A stretch of 64,000 nucleotides of DNA, from the NCBI GenBank assembly GCA_947626415.1, contig CANQSA010000010.1, positions 1-64,000 on the forward strand, in the 5' to 3' direction. The notes under the pieces were generated by a model. That model saw only the letters and a list, made by a program, of their open reading frames with translations. It had not been told where the DNA came from and searched no databases. The translations under genes and the position numbers were made by a program. This document shows, piece after piece, positions 45,034-53,310 of this stretch (position 1 is its first letter; every line of letters starts with the position of its first letter). Source of the stretch: an uncultured Lachnospiraceae bacterium. Lineage in GTDB: Bacteria; Bacillota; Clostridia; Lachnospirales; Lachnospiraceae.

Positions 45034-45429
45034 CTATTTGGAATCCAATTTTGCCAGTTCTGTCTGGATCTTCTGAATCTCTTCGTGAGAGATCTTTTTC
45101 TCATGCAGCATACAGGTGATCATTTCCACAATGTCATTTTTATACCAGAAGTCCAGCGCTTCCCGCATGAGCTTCTGCCTGTATTCCTTTTCACTTTTTA
45201 AAGCATGTACATAAGAATATCTTCCCTTCCGATATGTGGTTGCAAATTCCTTGTCCGAAAGATGCAGCAAAAATGTAACGACTGTGGTCTTCGCATATTC
45301 CTTTCCATACTTCGTATTCAGAAGATTGATTAGATTCGGAACCGACAGGTCTTCCTCCGCGTCCCAAATCGCTTTCATGATAACAGTTTCACTTGCACTT
45401 AAATTCCGTTCTTTTTTTTCAAAATCCAT
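45034..45429 (-). CDS. BlaI/MecI/CopY-family transcriptional repressor
   Basis: 131 residues. Winged helix with LSASETVIMKAIWDAEEDLSV and KTTVVTFLLHLSDKEFATTYRKGR, then a helical dimerisation domain ending in a Glu/Lys-rich helix. BlaI-type repressors are normally paired with a BlaR1/MecR1 sensor protease; no such gene is near, so this one is an orphan. The next gene downstream is a wall amidase behind a terminator-like hairpin. Start ATG after AAGGAGGG; own promoter upstream. Confidence 0.9.
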   Translation of the reverse strand: MDFEKKERNLSASETVIMKAIWDAEEDLSVPNLINLLNTKYGKEYAKTTVVTFLLHLSDKEFATTYRKGRYSYVHALKSEKEYRQKLMREALDFWYKNDIVEMITCMLHEKKISHEEIQKIQTELAKLDSK

Positions 45430-45450
45430 ATAAATCCCTCCTTTTCATTT

Positions 45451-45479
45451 ATGATATTAGTTTCGTCTGAATTTTGCAA
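45451..45479 (-). promoter_or_regulatory. SigA-type promoter for the BlaI-family gene
   Basis: -35 TTGCAA (45479-45474), 17-base spacer, -10 TATCAT (45456-45451). No TACA-N-TGTA BlaI operator seen in it. Confidence 0.7.
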
Positions 45480-45510
45480 GTGTTTTTTTCATTTTTTTAT
45501 AAAAAAAGCA

Positions 45511-45575
45511 AAAAAAATTGCACAAAATAACCCTACTGTGCCAAAAATTGCCTGTTTCGGAATTATTCTGTGCAA
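45511..45575 (-). terminator. Probable terminator of the Gld-type ABC operon
   Basis: TTGCACAGAATAA (45575-45563) pairs with TTATTTTGTGCAA (45530-45518) with one mismatch across a 32-base loop, followed by seven T. Nine bases after the lipoprotein stop. Confidence 0.65.
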
Positions 45576-45583
45576 ATTACCGC

Positions 45584-45943
45584 TTATCTGGCGCCGCTGC
45601 CGTCCTTGATCGCGTCACCGACATCGTCGATTCCCTTTTTCACATCGTCACCGACATCGCCGATTCCTTTTTTGATATCGTCCCCGATGTCATCCACAAC
45701 ACCGTTCTCGGAAGAAGATTCATTTTCATTGTTATTCTCATTTTCTGCTCTGCTGGTCGTCTGCTGATTATTCAGACCGGCGCCGGTGGTCGATTCATTT
45801 TCATTGCGGGTCGTCGTGTTTTCCTGGGTCGTGGTCCTGTCTGTCGCGTCGTCCTTTTTATCATCGCCCATATTTCCGCATCCGACTGCGCCAAACGCCA
45901 TCACTGCCAGCAATACTGCCAATAACAATTTTTTCTTTTTCAT
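45584..45943 (-). CDS. Small lipoprotein with 11-residue amphipathic repeats
   Basis: 119 residues, product not recognised. Signal peptide of ~20 residues ends in lipobox AVGC. Residues ~25-80 are Asp/Glu/Asn/Thr-rich and disordered. Residues ~82-115 carry three 11-residue units of the form GDDIKKGIGDV / GDDVKKGIDDV / GDAIKDG, predicted amphipathic helix like LEA or apolipoprotein repeats. Last gene after the Gld-type ABC operon. Start ATG has AAAAGGAGAG upstream, which sits inside a long inverted repeat. Confidence 0.75.
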   Translation of the reverse strand: MKKKKLLLAVLLAVMAFGAVGCGNMGDDKKDDATDRTTTQENTTTRNENESTTGAGLNNQQTTSRAENENNNENESSSENGVVDDIGDDIKKGIGDVGDDVKKGIDDVGDAIKDGSGAR

Positions 45944-45945
45944 AC

Positions 45946-46016
45946 TAAAAACTCTCCTTTTATCATAATTAAGAGGATGCCCTCTTTTATTACGATTCCC
46001 AAAAGGAGAGTTTTTA
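45946..46016 (-). promoter_or_regulatory. Long inverted repeat covering the lipoprotein ribosome site
   Basis: Perfect 16-base arms (45946-45961 and 46001-46016) around 39 bases that hold a second hairpin (AAGAGG-ATGC-CCTCTT on the plus strand, 45971-45986). In the minus-strand mRNA the 3' arm is the AAAAGGAGAG ribosome site of the lipoprotein gene; pairing would hide it. Confidence 0.75.
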
Positions 46017-46027
46017 TGAATGAAAAA

Positions 46028-47578
46028 TTATTCTTCTGTCAGTTCATGCAGCGCGTCAATGATCTCGTTCACATCTTTTTTGCTGACCAGCATTTCCGTC
46101 GCTCCGTTTACCGTTGCCTGATAATTACCGGTATTATAAGATTTCAGTTCCGCATTGATCACCGAAAAGGAACTGCTGCTGTCAAGCTTTTCAAAATGCA
46201 TTTTCATAATCGTTTCTCCATCCCGGATCTGGCTTTCTTGATACAGGATTTCATTCCCGGATTTGGAAATCAATGTATGATAAAAAGATTGGAACTTCTC
46301 TTCATCCAGTTTTCGGCCGTTGCAGTAATATTCCAGGATCCGGACGCCGTACTGCAAAGCGCCGCTCTGGGTTTCTTCTCCCGCTTCCGTCTCCTGCTCT
46401 TTTCTTCCGATCTCCCGGATCTCAAAATCATAGGTTTCATCCCCTACCGTCAGGGACAGGGCTTTCAGATCGTCCAGTTTGACATATACGATATTTTTGT
46501 ACATATACTGCAGCGGATTTAAATTCATTGTCTTAGCGATCTGAGAAGCAGTGACCAGATAGATCCGGCTCTTTTCAATGATCTTGTTTCCCTCTGTGAT
46601 CTCATATCTGGAATAATAATAGTTGTCTGTTTCCCCGGCATTTCCCACATAAATCGTCAGCGCGCGTTCATTTCTTAACGCATTGTTTTCTTCTGTGGAG
46701 TCCTCGCCTTCGGATGTGCCCGGATATACAAACCGGATCGTCCGGCTGCAGTCCTCTCCCAATCCGTAAGCCTCGTAATCAGCCTCCGTTACCCGATATG
46801 CCTGCAGCTTGGCAAAGGAAAATGCCGTAATATCATCGATATACTCATCAAACATATCTTCTACCAGACCGTGAAGCAGCTGGAACGGTTCTTTAATGTA
46901 CCATCCGGTATTCCCGGACATATCCAGACCGTATTCCCGGTTCCCCAGGATATTGTATTCCCGGTCGCCGTTATGGATCGTAATGTTTTGGATCGTACTA
47001 AAGGTAAGCGACGGTATGGTCTCAATCTGACCCAGATCCATTAAATTACAGGCAAATGCTTCCGGCAGCGTAGAATCAATGGTATACAGCTCCGTTTCGT
47101 CATTCACGCGGAGATAATACTGATTGGTCGTAATATTATGCTTTCCGACGGTCAGCTTTGTCTCTTTCCCACTCTTGGTAAATAAAGAAATCTCATTCAT
47201 CGGCGCATCAAAGCCATATTGAGACAGATCTTCTGCTGAGACGGAAATTTTTTGCGTCGCGTCGATACTGGAAGCGATATCCAGCATCTGGTCTAAGGTA
47301 TCGGAATTTGTAGGGAACTGATCGTCCGCCTCATAGACCCATTCTTCTCCCTTTAACAAAAAAGCCGCTTCCAGATTTTCGTTTTTAAACACGATCCTGC
47401 CGATATCGCTGCTGACCAGATTGACCGCTTTAAAGTTTCCGGTTTCCGCATCAGGCTCCGGATCCGCGGTACTGTCTGTCGATAAAAACCGGATCAGCAA
47501 TACGACGCTCACCAGTATAACCGCGGCAGCCGCAAGTGCGATCAGTTTGATCCACTTCTTTTTTTGGCTTTTTGTCAT
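46028..47578 (-). CDS. DUF4340 domain-containing membrane-anchored protein
   Basis: 516 residues. One N-terminal membrane helix (~10-30), then a large extracytoplasmic beta-rich region with the DUF4340 pattern: VSSDIGRIVFKNENLEAAFLL, FPTNSDTLDQMLDIASSI, and a later similar unit near residues 330-420. Function unknown; DUF4340 genes often follow Gld-type ABC exporters as here. Start overlaps the GldG-like gene by four bases (ATGA). Probable extracytoplasmic partner of the transporter. Confidence 0.85.
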   Translation of the reverse strand: MTKSQKKKWIKLIALAAAAVILVSVVLLIRFLSTDSTADPEPDAETGNFKAVNLVSSDIGRIVFKNENLEAAFLLKGEEWVYEADDQFPTNSDTLDQMLDIASSIDATQKISVSAEDLSQYGFDAPMNEISLFTKSGKETKLTVGKHNITTNQYYLRVNDETELYTIDSTLPEAFACNLMDLGQIETIPSLTFSTIQNITIHNGDREYNILGNREYGLDMSGNTGWYIKEPFQLLHGLVEDMFDEYIDDITAFSFAKLQAYRVTEADYEAYGLGEDCSRTIRFVYPGTSEGEDSTEENNALRNERALTIYVGNAGETDNYYYSRYEITEGNKIIEKSRIYLVTASQIAKTMNLNPLQYMYKNIVYVKLDDLKALSLTVGDETYDFEIREIGRKEQETEAGEETQSGALQYGVRILEYYCNGRKLDEEKFQSFYHTLISKSGNEILYQESQIRDGETIMKMHFEKLDSSSSFSVINAELKSYNTGNYQATVNGATEMLVSKKDVNEIIDALHELTEE

Positions 47579-48990
47579 CTTTTCCGTCTCCTATTCCATA
47601 CCAGCAGGCCATATCCCAGGACGATTGCCGGAAATACCAGCACTACGATCACCGTATAAATATTTACTTCCTTGTCCGATACGACCAGATCGGCCGGCGC
47701 CAGAGACTTCACCATGATCAGCACATCCTCGGCCTGTCCTGCCAGCCAGCGAATGGAGCTGACCAGAAGCCGCTGATTATTTTCATCCAACGTGGTGTTG
47801 TCCGTACTCTGAACCATGGACCGGGAAGAATAAAGCAGAAATCTTCCGTTGGTCTTCGTATTGGTCACTGCCATACCGTAATTGAAAGTGCCGGTTTCAT
47901 CCGTAGGCAGCTGCGCCATCGTAGCGGAGCCCTGTTCTTTCAGATAGGCCGTGGAAGAAGACTGTGCAAGCGGCTCAATGACCAGATCATCCCTGTTTTG
48001 ATCCAGGATCTTGATATTGTCCGCCATAGCCAGAACAACGGAACGTTTTTCCTCTACGCAGACATGGGTCGCGCTGTGATCTACCAGCTGCGCCCGGCAG
48101 AAATACGGAGAATTTTCATTCATCCAGTATTGTGTATCTCCCTCTAATACCGTTTTATATTCAATGCCGATCCCGACTTTTTCCATCAGCTTGTCAAAAT
48201 TTTTCAGACGGTTGCTGATCTTAATCTGCGCCGTATCCATGATTATCACAACAGATTTGCCGGAATCCATAAACTCGGAAACCGCCTCCAGCTGCGCGTC
48301 CGTCAGATCGGTAAGCGGCAGATTGAACAGCAGCATATCCGCATCCTCCGGGATCTCGGTCGTCTGTGAAAAATCCAGTTCTCCCACATCAATATTCTGA
48401 CGGGAAATATAGGAACCCTGTCTTCTGGTCAGCGGAGTCTCTTCAAATCCGCTTACCTCATACAGTTTCGGCGTATAATCCCCGCTCAGCCGAACAATGG
48501 CGCTGGTGATCAGACCCTCGCAGTCCACGCCGGTAATGGAGTCAATATTGGTGGCGGAATCCGTTGTCGTTATAAACATATCGTTGAGTTCGATCCCGTC
48601 GTGGGCATCCCCGCATTCCACCATCAGGCTGCCCTGGGACAGATTTTCACCGTAATCCTCGATAAACTGCGGATTCAGGATCGGATCGATCGTCTCATGT
48701 TTAATATGGTCGCTTTCATTCATATAAAGCTGTACAAAATTTTCCACATAGCGGTTCTCATTTCCGACCTGGGCAATGGTATACAGCGTAACATCTTTAT
48801 TCAGGTTGTGCAGCACTTCCTTCGTGGTATCGGACAGGGCGAACAGATCTGTAGCCGTAGCGTCCAGTTTCCGGTATTCAGAAGGGATCTGTGCCACCAG
48901 AAGGTTGATCATGACCACAATGATCAGTACAATGGCGATCACGGCAAAACTGTAAGTTCCGTTTTTAAACTGCTTCTTCATGTCTGCCAC
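47575..48990 (-). CDS. GldG-like ABC transporter auxiliary protein
   Basis: 471 residues. N-terminal membrane helix (~14-34), a large extracytoplasmic domain of the ABC_transp_aux (GldG/IFT52-like) family, visible in DVTLYTIAQVGNENRYVENFVQLY and ADMLLFNLPLTDLTDAQLEAV, and a C-terminal helix (~440-462) near the end. GldG works with GldF and GldA; in non-gliding Firmicutes the role is unknown. Lies between the permease and the DUF4340 gene with tight junctions. Confidence 0.87.
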   Translation of the reverse strand: MADMKKQFKNGTYSFAVIAIVLIIVVMINLLVAQIPSEYRKLDATATDLFALSDTTKEVLHNLNKDVTLYTIAQVGNENRYVENFVQLYMNESDHIKHETIDPILNPQFIEDYGENLSQGSLMVECGDAHDGIELNDMFITTTDSATNIDSITGVDCEGLITSAIVRLSGDYTPKLYEVSGFEETPLTRRQGSYISRQNIDVGELDFSQTTEIPEDADMLLFNLPLTDLTDAQLEAVSEFMDSGKSVVIIMDTAQIKISNRLKNFDKLMEKVGIGIEYKTVLEGDTQYWMNENSPYFCRAQLVDHSATHVCVEEKRSVVLAMADNIKILDQNRDDLVIEPLAQSSSTAYLKEQGSATMAQLPTDETGTFNYGMAVTNTKTNGRFLLYSSRSMVQSTDNTTLDENNQRLLVSSIRWLAGQAEDVLIMVKSLAPADLVVSDKEVNIYTVIVVLVFPAIVLGYGLLVWNRRRKR

Positions 48991-48993
48991 CTC

Positions 48994-49863
48994 CTAATCC
49001 CATTTTCTCTTCTGCAGCATCTGTACCGCAATGACCAGACACAGTACGACCACGGACAGATAATACAGGATCGCATCTACTTCAAAATAGCCGTTGATAA
49101 AGTTGTCATAATGCGAATTCAGGCACAATACCAGCATCAGCTTTGCGATCAGCCCTTCAAACAGACTGCTCTTTACCAGATACAGGATCACAACGACCGC
49201 CTCCAGTACCAGTCCCAGAATCCCGGCCGCGATCAGATTCTTCGCGAATCCGTAATAGATCAGAGCAGCCAGTGCAGCCAGCACAAGGAAACAGATGAAG
49301 GAAAATACCGCCGTTGTAGGCGTAATATCCACCAGATACTGCATGGAAAACGATAAAATCAGAACCGCGAACGTCACAACTGCGGAAATGATCTGGTTCT
49401 CCGTTGACGCCGATACCACGATCCCGATCGCAAAGTACGCCATTCCCAGCAGTACAAAGCCCAGAATGGAAACATAGGACATCGGCAGCGGCACTGTACC
49501 GAACGAAGTCAGCATGATCGGATAAATGCAGATCCAGACCATAGGAATCGCGAACAGGGTCAGGGTCCCGAAATATTTGGCCAGCACGATCTTCGTAATG
49601 CTGACCGGCGAGGTAAATAAAAGCTGGTCTGTCTTAGTCCGGTGCTCATCCGCAAGCACACGCATGGTAACAACCGGAACCAGCAGCATAAAGACCACCG
49701 ACACATAGGCCTGCTGCAGCGCATAACCGATAAACGGGCTTTTGCCGTTAATGTTAATAGATGAATATACAAATCCGATTACCAGGAGCAGAAACGCCAC
49801 AAACGCGTATCCGATCATGGAAATAAAATAGGATTTCACTTCTCGCTTGTAAATTGCCAACAT
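48994..49863 (-). CDS. ABC transporter permease, GldF-like
   Basis: 289 residues with six membrane helices, ABC-2 permease family. The N-terminus YKREVKSYFISMIGYAF and the cytoplasmic loop DEHRTKTDQLLFTSPVSITKIVLAKY are typical of GldF-type permeases, where the latter probably touches the ATPase. Placed two bases after the ATPase gene and followed by the GldG-like gene. Substrate unknown. Confidence 0.9.
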   Translation of the reverse strand: MLAIYKREVKSYFISMIGYAFVAFLLLVIGFVYSSININGKSPFIGYALQQAYVSVVFMLLVPVVTMRVLADEHRTKTDQLLFTSPVSITKIVLAKYFGTLTLFAIPMVWICIYPIMLTSFGTVPLPMSYVSILGFVLLGMAYFAIGIVVSASTENQIISAVVTFAVLILSFSMQYLVDITPTTAVFSFICFLVLAALAALIYYGFAKNLIAAGILGLVLEAVVVILYLVKSSLFEGLIAKLMLVLCLNSHYDNFINGYFEVDAILYYLSVVVLCLVIAVQMLQKRKWD

Positions 49864-49865
49864 TG

Positions 49866-50879
49866 TTAATCCCTCTCTTCCTTATTCCTGCGGATCGGCG
49901 CGTATTTGCCGGTTTGCCGCTTTCCTCTGGAATCCGTGTTCTTACCTTCCGTAACCTTTAAGAATACGTCCTCCAGGGAAATATTGGACGGTTTCATGGA
50001 AATGATCGGCTGCTTCGCCGCAGCGAACGCATAGAATACACTTTCCCTGATATCCACCTCCATCGAAGCGGACAGCAATGCTTTCGTACACTCCATGCCG
50101 TTATCCTCTTCCCGGGAAACCTCATATTTGGAAATATCGGAAATCTTATCCAATACGCTCCGCACTCTGTAATCCGGCGCCTTAACCAGCAGCTCCAGGG
50201 TATTGGTTCCGGTAACATGCTGGCTCAGATTGTCCGGCGTATCCTGCGCCAGCATCCGGCCATGAGCAATGATCATAACTTCGTCGCTCACTGCGCTGAT
50301 CTCCTGCATGATATGGGAACTTAAGATTACGGTATGCTGCTTTCCGAGGCTTCGGATCAGATCCCGCATCTCGATGATCTGCTTGGGATCCAGGCCGACT
50401 GTAGGCTCGTCCAGAATGATGATCTCGGGAAATCCCAGAATCGCCTGTGCGAATCCCACACGCTGCTTATAGCCCTTTGACAGATTCCGGATCAGCCGAT
50501 TGGAGACATCCTGGATCTTCGTCTGTTCAATGGCAGCGTCAATACACTTTTTCTGCTGATTCCTTGGGATCTTCTTTAACTCTGCTACAAATTTTAAATA
50601 TTCATACGGCGTCATATCGGTATAAAGCGGCGGGAACTCGGGCAGATACCCGATGCACTTCTTCGCTTCTTCCGGCTCTTCCGCCACGTCATGCCCGTTT
50701 ACGACGATCTGCCCTGTGGTCGGCGCGATATATCCGGTGATCATATTCATGGTCGTTGACTTTCCGGCGCCGTTGGGCCCCAGGAATCCGTATATCTTTC
50801 CCTGTTCAATGTGGAAGTTCAGATCATTCACCGCCACATGGTCGCCATATATTTTACTCAGATTCTTAACTTCGATCAA
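49866..50879 (-). CDS. ABC transporter ATP-binding protein, GldA-like
   Basis: 337 residues, TTG start at 50879 after AAGGAGG. Walker A GFLGPNGAGKSTTMN (~32-46), signature NLSKGYKQRVG (Ser-Lys-Gly form common in GldA), Walker B IIILDEPTVGLDP, switch His ILSSHIMQE. A ~110-residue C-terminal tail with regulatory fold. Heads the gldA-gldF-gldG-DUF4340-lipoprotein unit. Two TGTGATAAAATG repeats lie in its upstream region. Confidence 0.92.
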   Translation of the reverse strand: MIEVKNLSKIYGDHVAVNDLNFHIEQGKIYGFLGPNGAGKSTTMNMITGYIAPTTGQIVVNGHDVAEEPEEAKKCIGYLPEFPPLYTDMTPYEYLKFVAELKKIPRNQQKKCIDAAIEQTKIQDVSNRLIRNLSKGYKQRVGFAQAILGFPEIIILDEPTVGLDPKQIIEMRDLIRSLGKQHTVILSSHIMQEISAVSDEVMIIAHGRMLAQDTPDNLSQHVTGTNTLELLVKAPDYRVRSVLDKISDISKYEVSREEDNGMECTKALLSASMEVDIRESVFYAFAAAKQPIISMKPSNISLEDVFLKVTEGKNTDSRGKRQTGKYAPIRRNKEERD

Positions 50880-50910
50880 AGTAATTCCTCCTTCAAGTTC
50901 TCTTCTGTGT

Positions 50911-50944
50911 CATTTTATCACACACTATTTCACATTTTATCACA
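50911..50944 (-). repeat. 12-base direct repeat upstream of the Gld-type operon
   Basis: CATTTTATCACA (plus strand) at 50911-50922 and again at 50933-50944, 22 bases apart, two helical turns. Each contains a -10-like TAAAAT on the minus strand. Either twin start sites or a regulator site. Confidence 0.6.
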
Positions 50945-50985
50945 GTTTTCGGCATTTGCCTATTCCTTTTTTGTGAATTTTTCAT

Positions 50986-51036
50986 AAAAAAGAAAACTGC
51001 CGCTTCACAGAGCATTCCTCTGCGTTTGCGGCAGTT
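50986..51036 (-). terminator. Intrinsic terminator of the second ABC cluster
   Basis: AACTGCCGC/GCGGCAGTT outer stem (51036-51028 with 51003-50995) and an inner CGCAGAG/CTCTGTG stem, then TTCTTTTTT on the minus strand. 27 bases after the last gene of the cluster. Confidence 0.85.
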
Positions 51037-51063
51037 CCCAATTTGCGTTTCCGTTTTTATTTT

Positions 51064-52590
51064 CTAACTTAATTTTATAAAATCAATCTGTTTGTCTTTG
51101 TTTTTTAACATATCAGAATCCACAATACTGAAATTCGGACACAGATACAGCGTATCTGTGCAGTCCGGATAGCACACAAATACCAGTTCGACCACAGCCG
51201 TAACCGCTTCATCTCCGCCCGGATCCTGCTGATACACATAAGTGCTGTCCGGCGTCACAAGCGGATTATCACATTCCACGATCCGATAATCGTCCGGATT
51301 TCCGCACGGCAGAAGACTTCCGTCTTTCTGTTCACAGTAAAACCACAGGTTCTGCAGATTGTTGCAATATACTCCTTTATACGCATAGTACCGGCACCTG
51401 ACTACCAGATACCGCAGGTCCTTTTCCGTAAAGCCCAGTTCTTCTACATACCGTTTTGTAACAGTCTGGAGGGCTTTACTGTCTGAAAATCCGGACGGCA
51501 GTTCTTTCAGGGAGTCATAAACGGAGCTTTCCGTCTCCGACAGCATTGTATAAGGCAGATCCAGGATCTGCTTTCCCTGACTATCCAGATGAATGCTGTA
51601 TGCGGGAGTCTTCGGGTCCTTAAGGATCTGTTTCTGATCAGGGAACAGCTGATAGGCTTCCAGATCTGCTTTTTCTGACAGCACAGTCGGGTTCAGCCAG
51701 TCTCCCTCTGCTTTAAACAGCGCGTTATCATTTTCCTGCGCGGAAATCTCCCGTCTGGACAGCTGCTCTCCCTGATAGGCGCATTCCATCGGCCACGGAG
51801 TCTGATATACCGTTACCGGAAGTTCCGTGATCATCCGTTCCAGTGTCATCTTACCCCCTGCCGTACCGGTCGGTTCAAATACCAGGACCGGATGATACAA
51901 GGACTCGTATGCAGTAAACGGACAGACATACAGAAGCTGAAGCTCCATGGTCTCTCCTTCCTTCAGATTGAATTTAGGCTGGGCTTCCGTCAGCGTCTCC
52001 GGATCTCCTTTCAGAACCTTAAAATCACTCATCGGCAGATCATGCCATCGGGATGCCTCATAGAAATTAAACGGTTTCCCGTCACTCGAGCTTCCATCAT
52101 AGGAAATTCCCTCTTCCTTTCCGTCATACAGACTGGCCAGCCGGATATTCTCCAGGCTAAGGACAGGCGGCTCTTTCCTGTAGCGCTCCTGTTTCGCTTC
52201 CGTCAGCGAAGACAGATCGGATTTGAGACATTCGACCGTTAAATCAACAGTCAGATATCCGGTATTCCCTTCATAAGACGTATCGACCGATTCGTAATTT
52301 CTCAGCGTGGAAAGCAGCTTCGCAACCCGCCCCTTCTTTTCATAATATCCGTCCGAATCCGGCAGCGTTTCATTGTAGGCGGCGCTTACTATCGTGATCC
52401 GAAACGGAGCAATCTCCGTATTTTTGCAATACAATAAAAAGGAATCTTCCTTTGCAAGCTCCCCTTCCTGAACGGAATCATCCGGTTCAACCGGTTTGAA
52501 GCGTTCCCAAAGGAAAAACGCGATGATCCCGATAAAGATAACGCTTATAATAATGATCCTGGCGCTGGGCTTACTGATCCGTTTTTTCAT
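51064..52590 (-). CDS. Unrecognised membrane-anchored extracytoplasmic protein of an ABC cluster
   Basis: 508 residues from ATG at 52590 (GGGAGGAGG upstream); the frame to 52695 lies in the ATPase gene. Product not recognised. One N-terminal membrane helix (~11-29), then an all-extracellular region with many Tyr, Asp and Ser and few Cys. Repeated beta-strand patterns (FRITIVSAAYNE, LTVDLTVECLKSD, MELQLLYVCPF, VVRCRYYAYKGVY) suggest several Ig-like or jelly-roll domains. It overlaps the ATPase by 20 bases, so it is likely a partner of that transporter. Confidence 0.8.
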   Translation of the reverse strand: MKKRISKPSARIIIISVIFIGIIAFFLWERFKPVEPDDSVQEGELAKEDSFLLYCKNTEIAPFRITIVSAAYNETLPDSDGYYEKKGRVAKLLSTLRNYESVDTSYEGNTGYLTVDLTVECLKSDLSSLTEAKQERYRKEPPVLSLENIRLASLYDGKEEGISYDGSSSDGKPFNFYEASRWHDLPMSDFKVLKGDPETLTEAQPKFNLKEGETMELQLLYVCPFTAYESLYHPVLVFEPTGTAGGKMTLERMITELPVTVYQTPWPMECAYQGEQLSRREISAQENDNALFKAEGDWLNPTVLSEKADLEAYQLFPDQKQILKDPKTPAYSIHLDSQGKQILDLPYTMLSETESSVYDSLKELPSGFSDSKALQTVTKRYVEELGFTEKDLRYLVVRCRYYAYKGVYCNNLQNLWFYCEQKDGSLLPCGNPDDYRIVECDNPLVTPDSTYVYQQDPGGDEAVTAVVELVFVCYPDCTDTLYLCPNFSIVDSDMLKNKDKQIDFIKLS

Positions 52591-53266
52591 TGCCGCCTCC
52601 TCCCGACACACTCTGTTCCTTTTGTTCCATGCGTACCCTTCCCGATTCCACCAGCAGGATCGTATCCGCCAGCTGATACAGTTCCTCCGTATCATGGCAG
52701 GAGAGCAAAATCAGGGCTCCTCTCTCCTTTTCCCGCTTCAAAAGCGGCCGGAGCAGTTCAATGCCGCTCTCATCCAGAGCATTCGTAGGCTCATCCAGAA
52801 TGATCAGATCCGGATGCTCCATCAGCGCGGCTGCGATTCCAAGCCGCTGCTTCATCCCCAGCGAATACTTATGGTACTTCCTCTTATCGTCCGGATCCAG
52901 CCCCACATCCAAAATTGCCTGCCTGACTTCGTCTTCCCCGATCCGCTTCTGCAGAGAGGCCAGTTCCTTCAGATTCCGCAGGCCGGTATCTCCCGGCAGA
53001 AAGGACGGATTCTCGATCAGCACCCCTGCGCTTTCCGGAAACGACATATCCTTTCCCAATACCTTTCCGTTAATGCTGACAGTTCCGCTGGTCGCATAGA
53101 TCAATCCGCAGGCGGCGCGCATCAGCATGGTCTTTCCGCCTCCGTTTCTCCCCTTCAGTCCGTAGATATGTCCGCCGGTCAGATGCAGATTCACCTGATC
53201 CAGGACCGTTGCTTTTTTTAATACCTTTGTATAATCTTGAAAAATCATTTCAATCTCTGTTTTCAT
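52571..53266 (-). CDS. ABC transporter ATP-binding protein
   Basis: 231 residues, compact. Walker A GLKGRNGGGKTMLMRA (~35-50, with GGGKT), signature KYSLGMKQRLGIA (Ser-Leu-Gly-Met form), Walker B LIILDEPTNALD, switch His LLSCHDTEELY. This form is common in multidrug or bacteriocin-immunity exporters. It follows two permease genes and precedes an anchored protein; start ATG after GGAGGAC. Substrate unknown. Confidence 0.92.
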   Translation of the reverse strand: MKTEIEMIFQDYTKVLKKATVLDQVNLHLTGGHIYGLKGRNGGGKTMLMRAACGLIYATSGTVSINGKVLGKDMSFPESAGVLIENPSFLPGDTGLRNLKELASLQKRIGEDEVRQAILDVGLDPDDKRKYHKYSLGMKQRLGIAAALMEHPDLIILDEPTNALDESGIELLRPLLKREKERGALILLSCHDTEELYQLADTILLVESGRVRMEQKEQSVSGGGGNEKTDQ

Positions 53267-53310
53267 GCATTTGTCCTCCTTATCACAATCCGGCTTCCAC
53301 TTGTTTTACA

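Noticed and set aside
45971-45986. AAGAGG-ATGC-CCTCTT as a terminator of the DUF4340 gene
   Set aside because: On the minus strand no T tract follows it; the T-rich side is on the plus strand where no gene ends.
45977-46522. Plus-strand frame of 181 codons with a perfect AAAAGGAGAG site before its ATG
   Set aside because: The site is the mirror arm of the inverted repeat that serves the minus-strand lipoprotein gene. The frame lies opposite the well-supported DUF4340 gene and its product has no family features.
45584-50879. Reading the Gld-like genes as a gliding motility system
   Set aside because: Only the ABC part is present; no other gld or spr genes are seen and Firmicutes are not known to glide with it.
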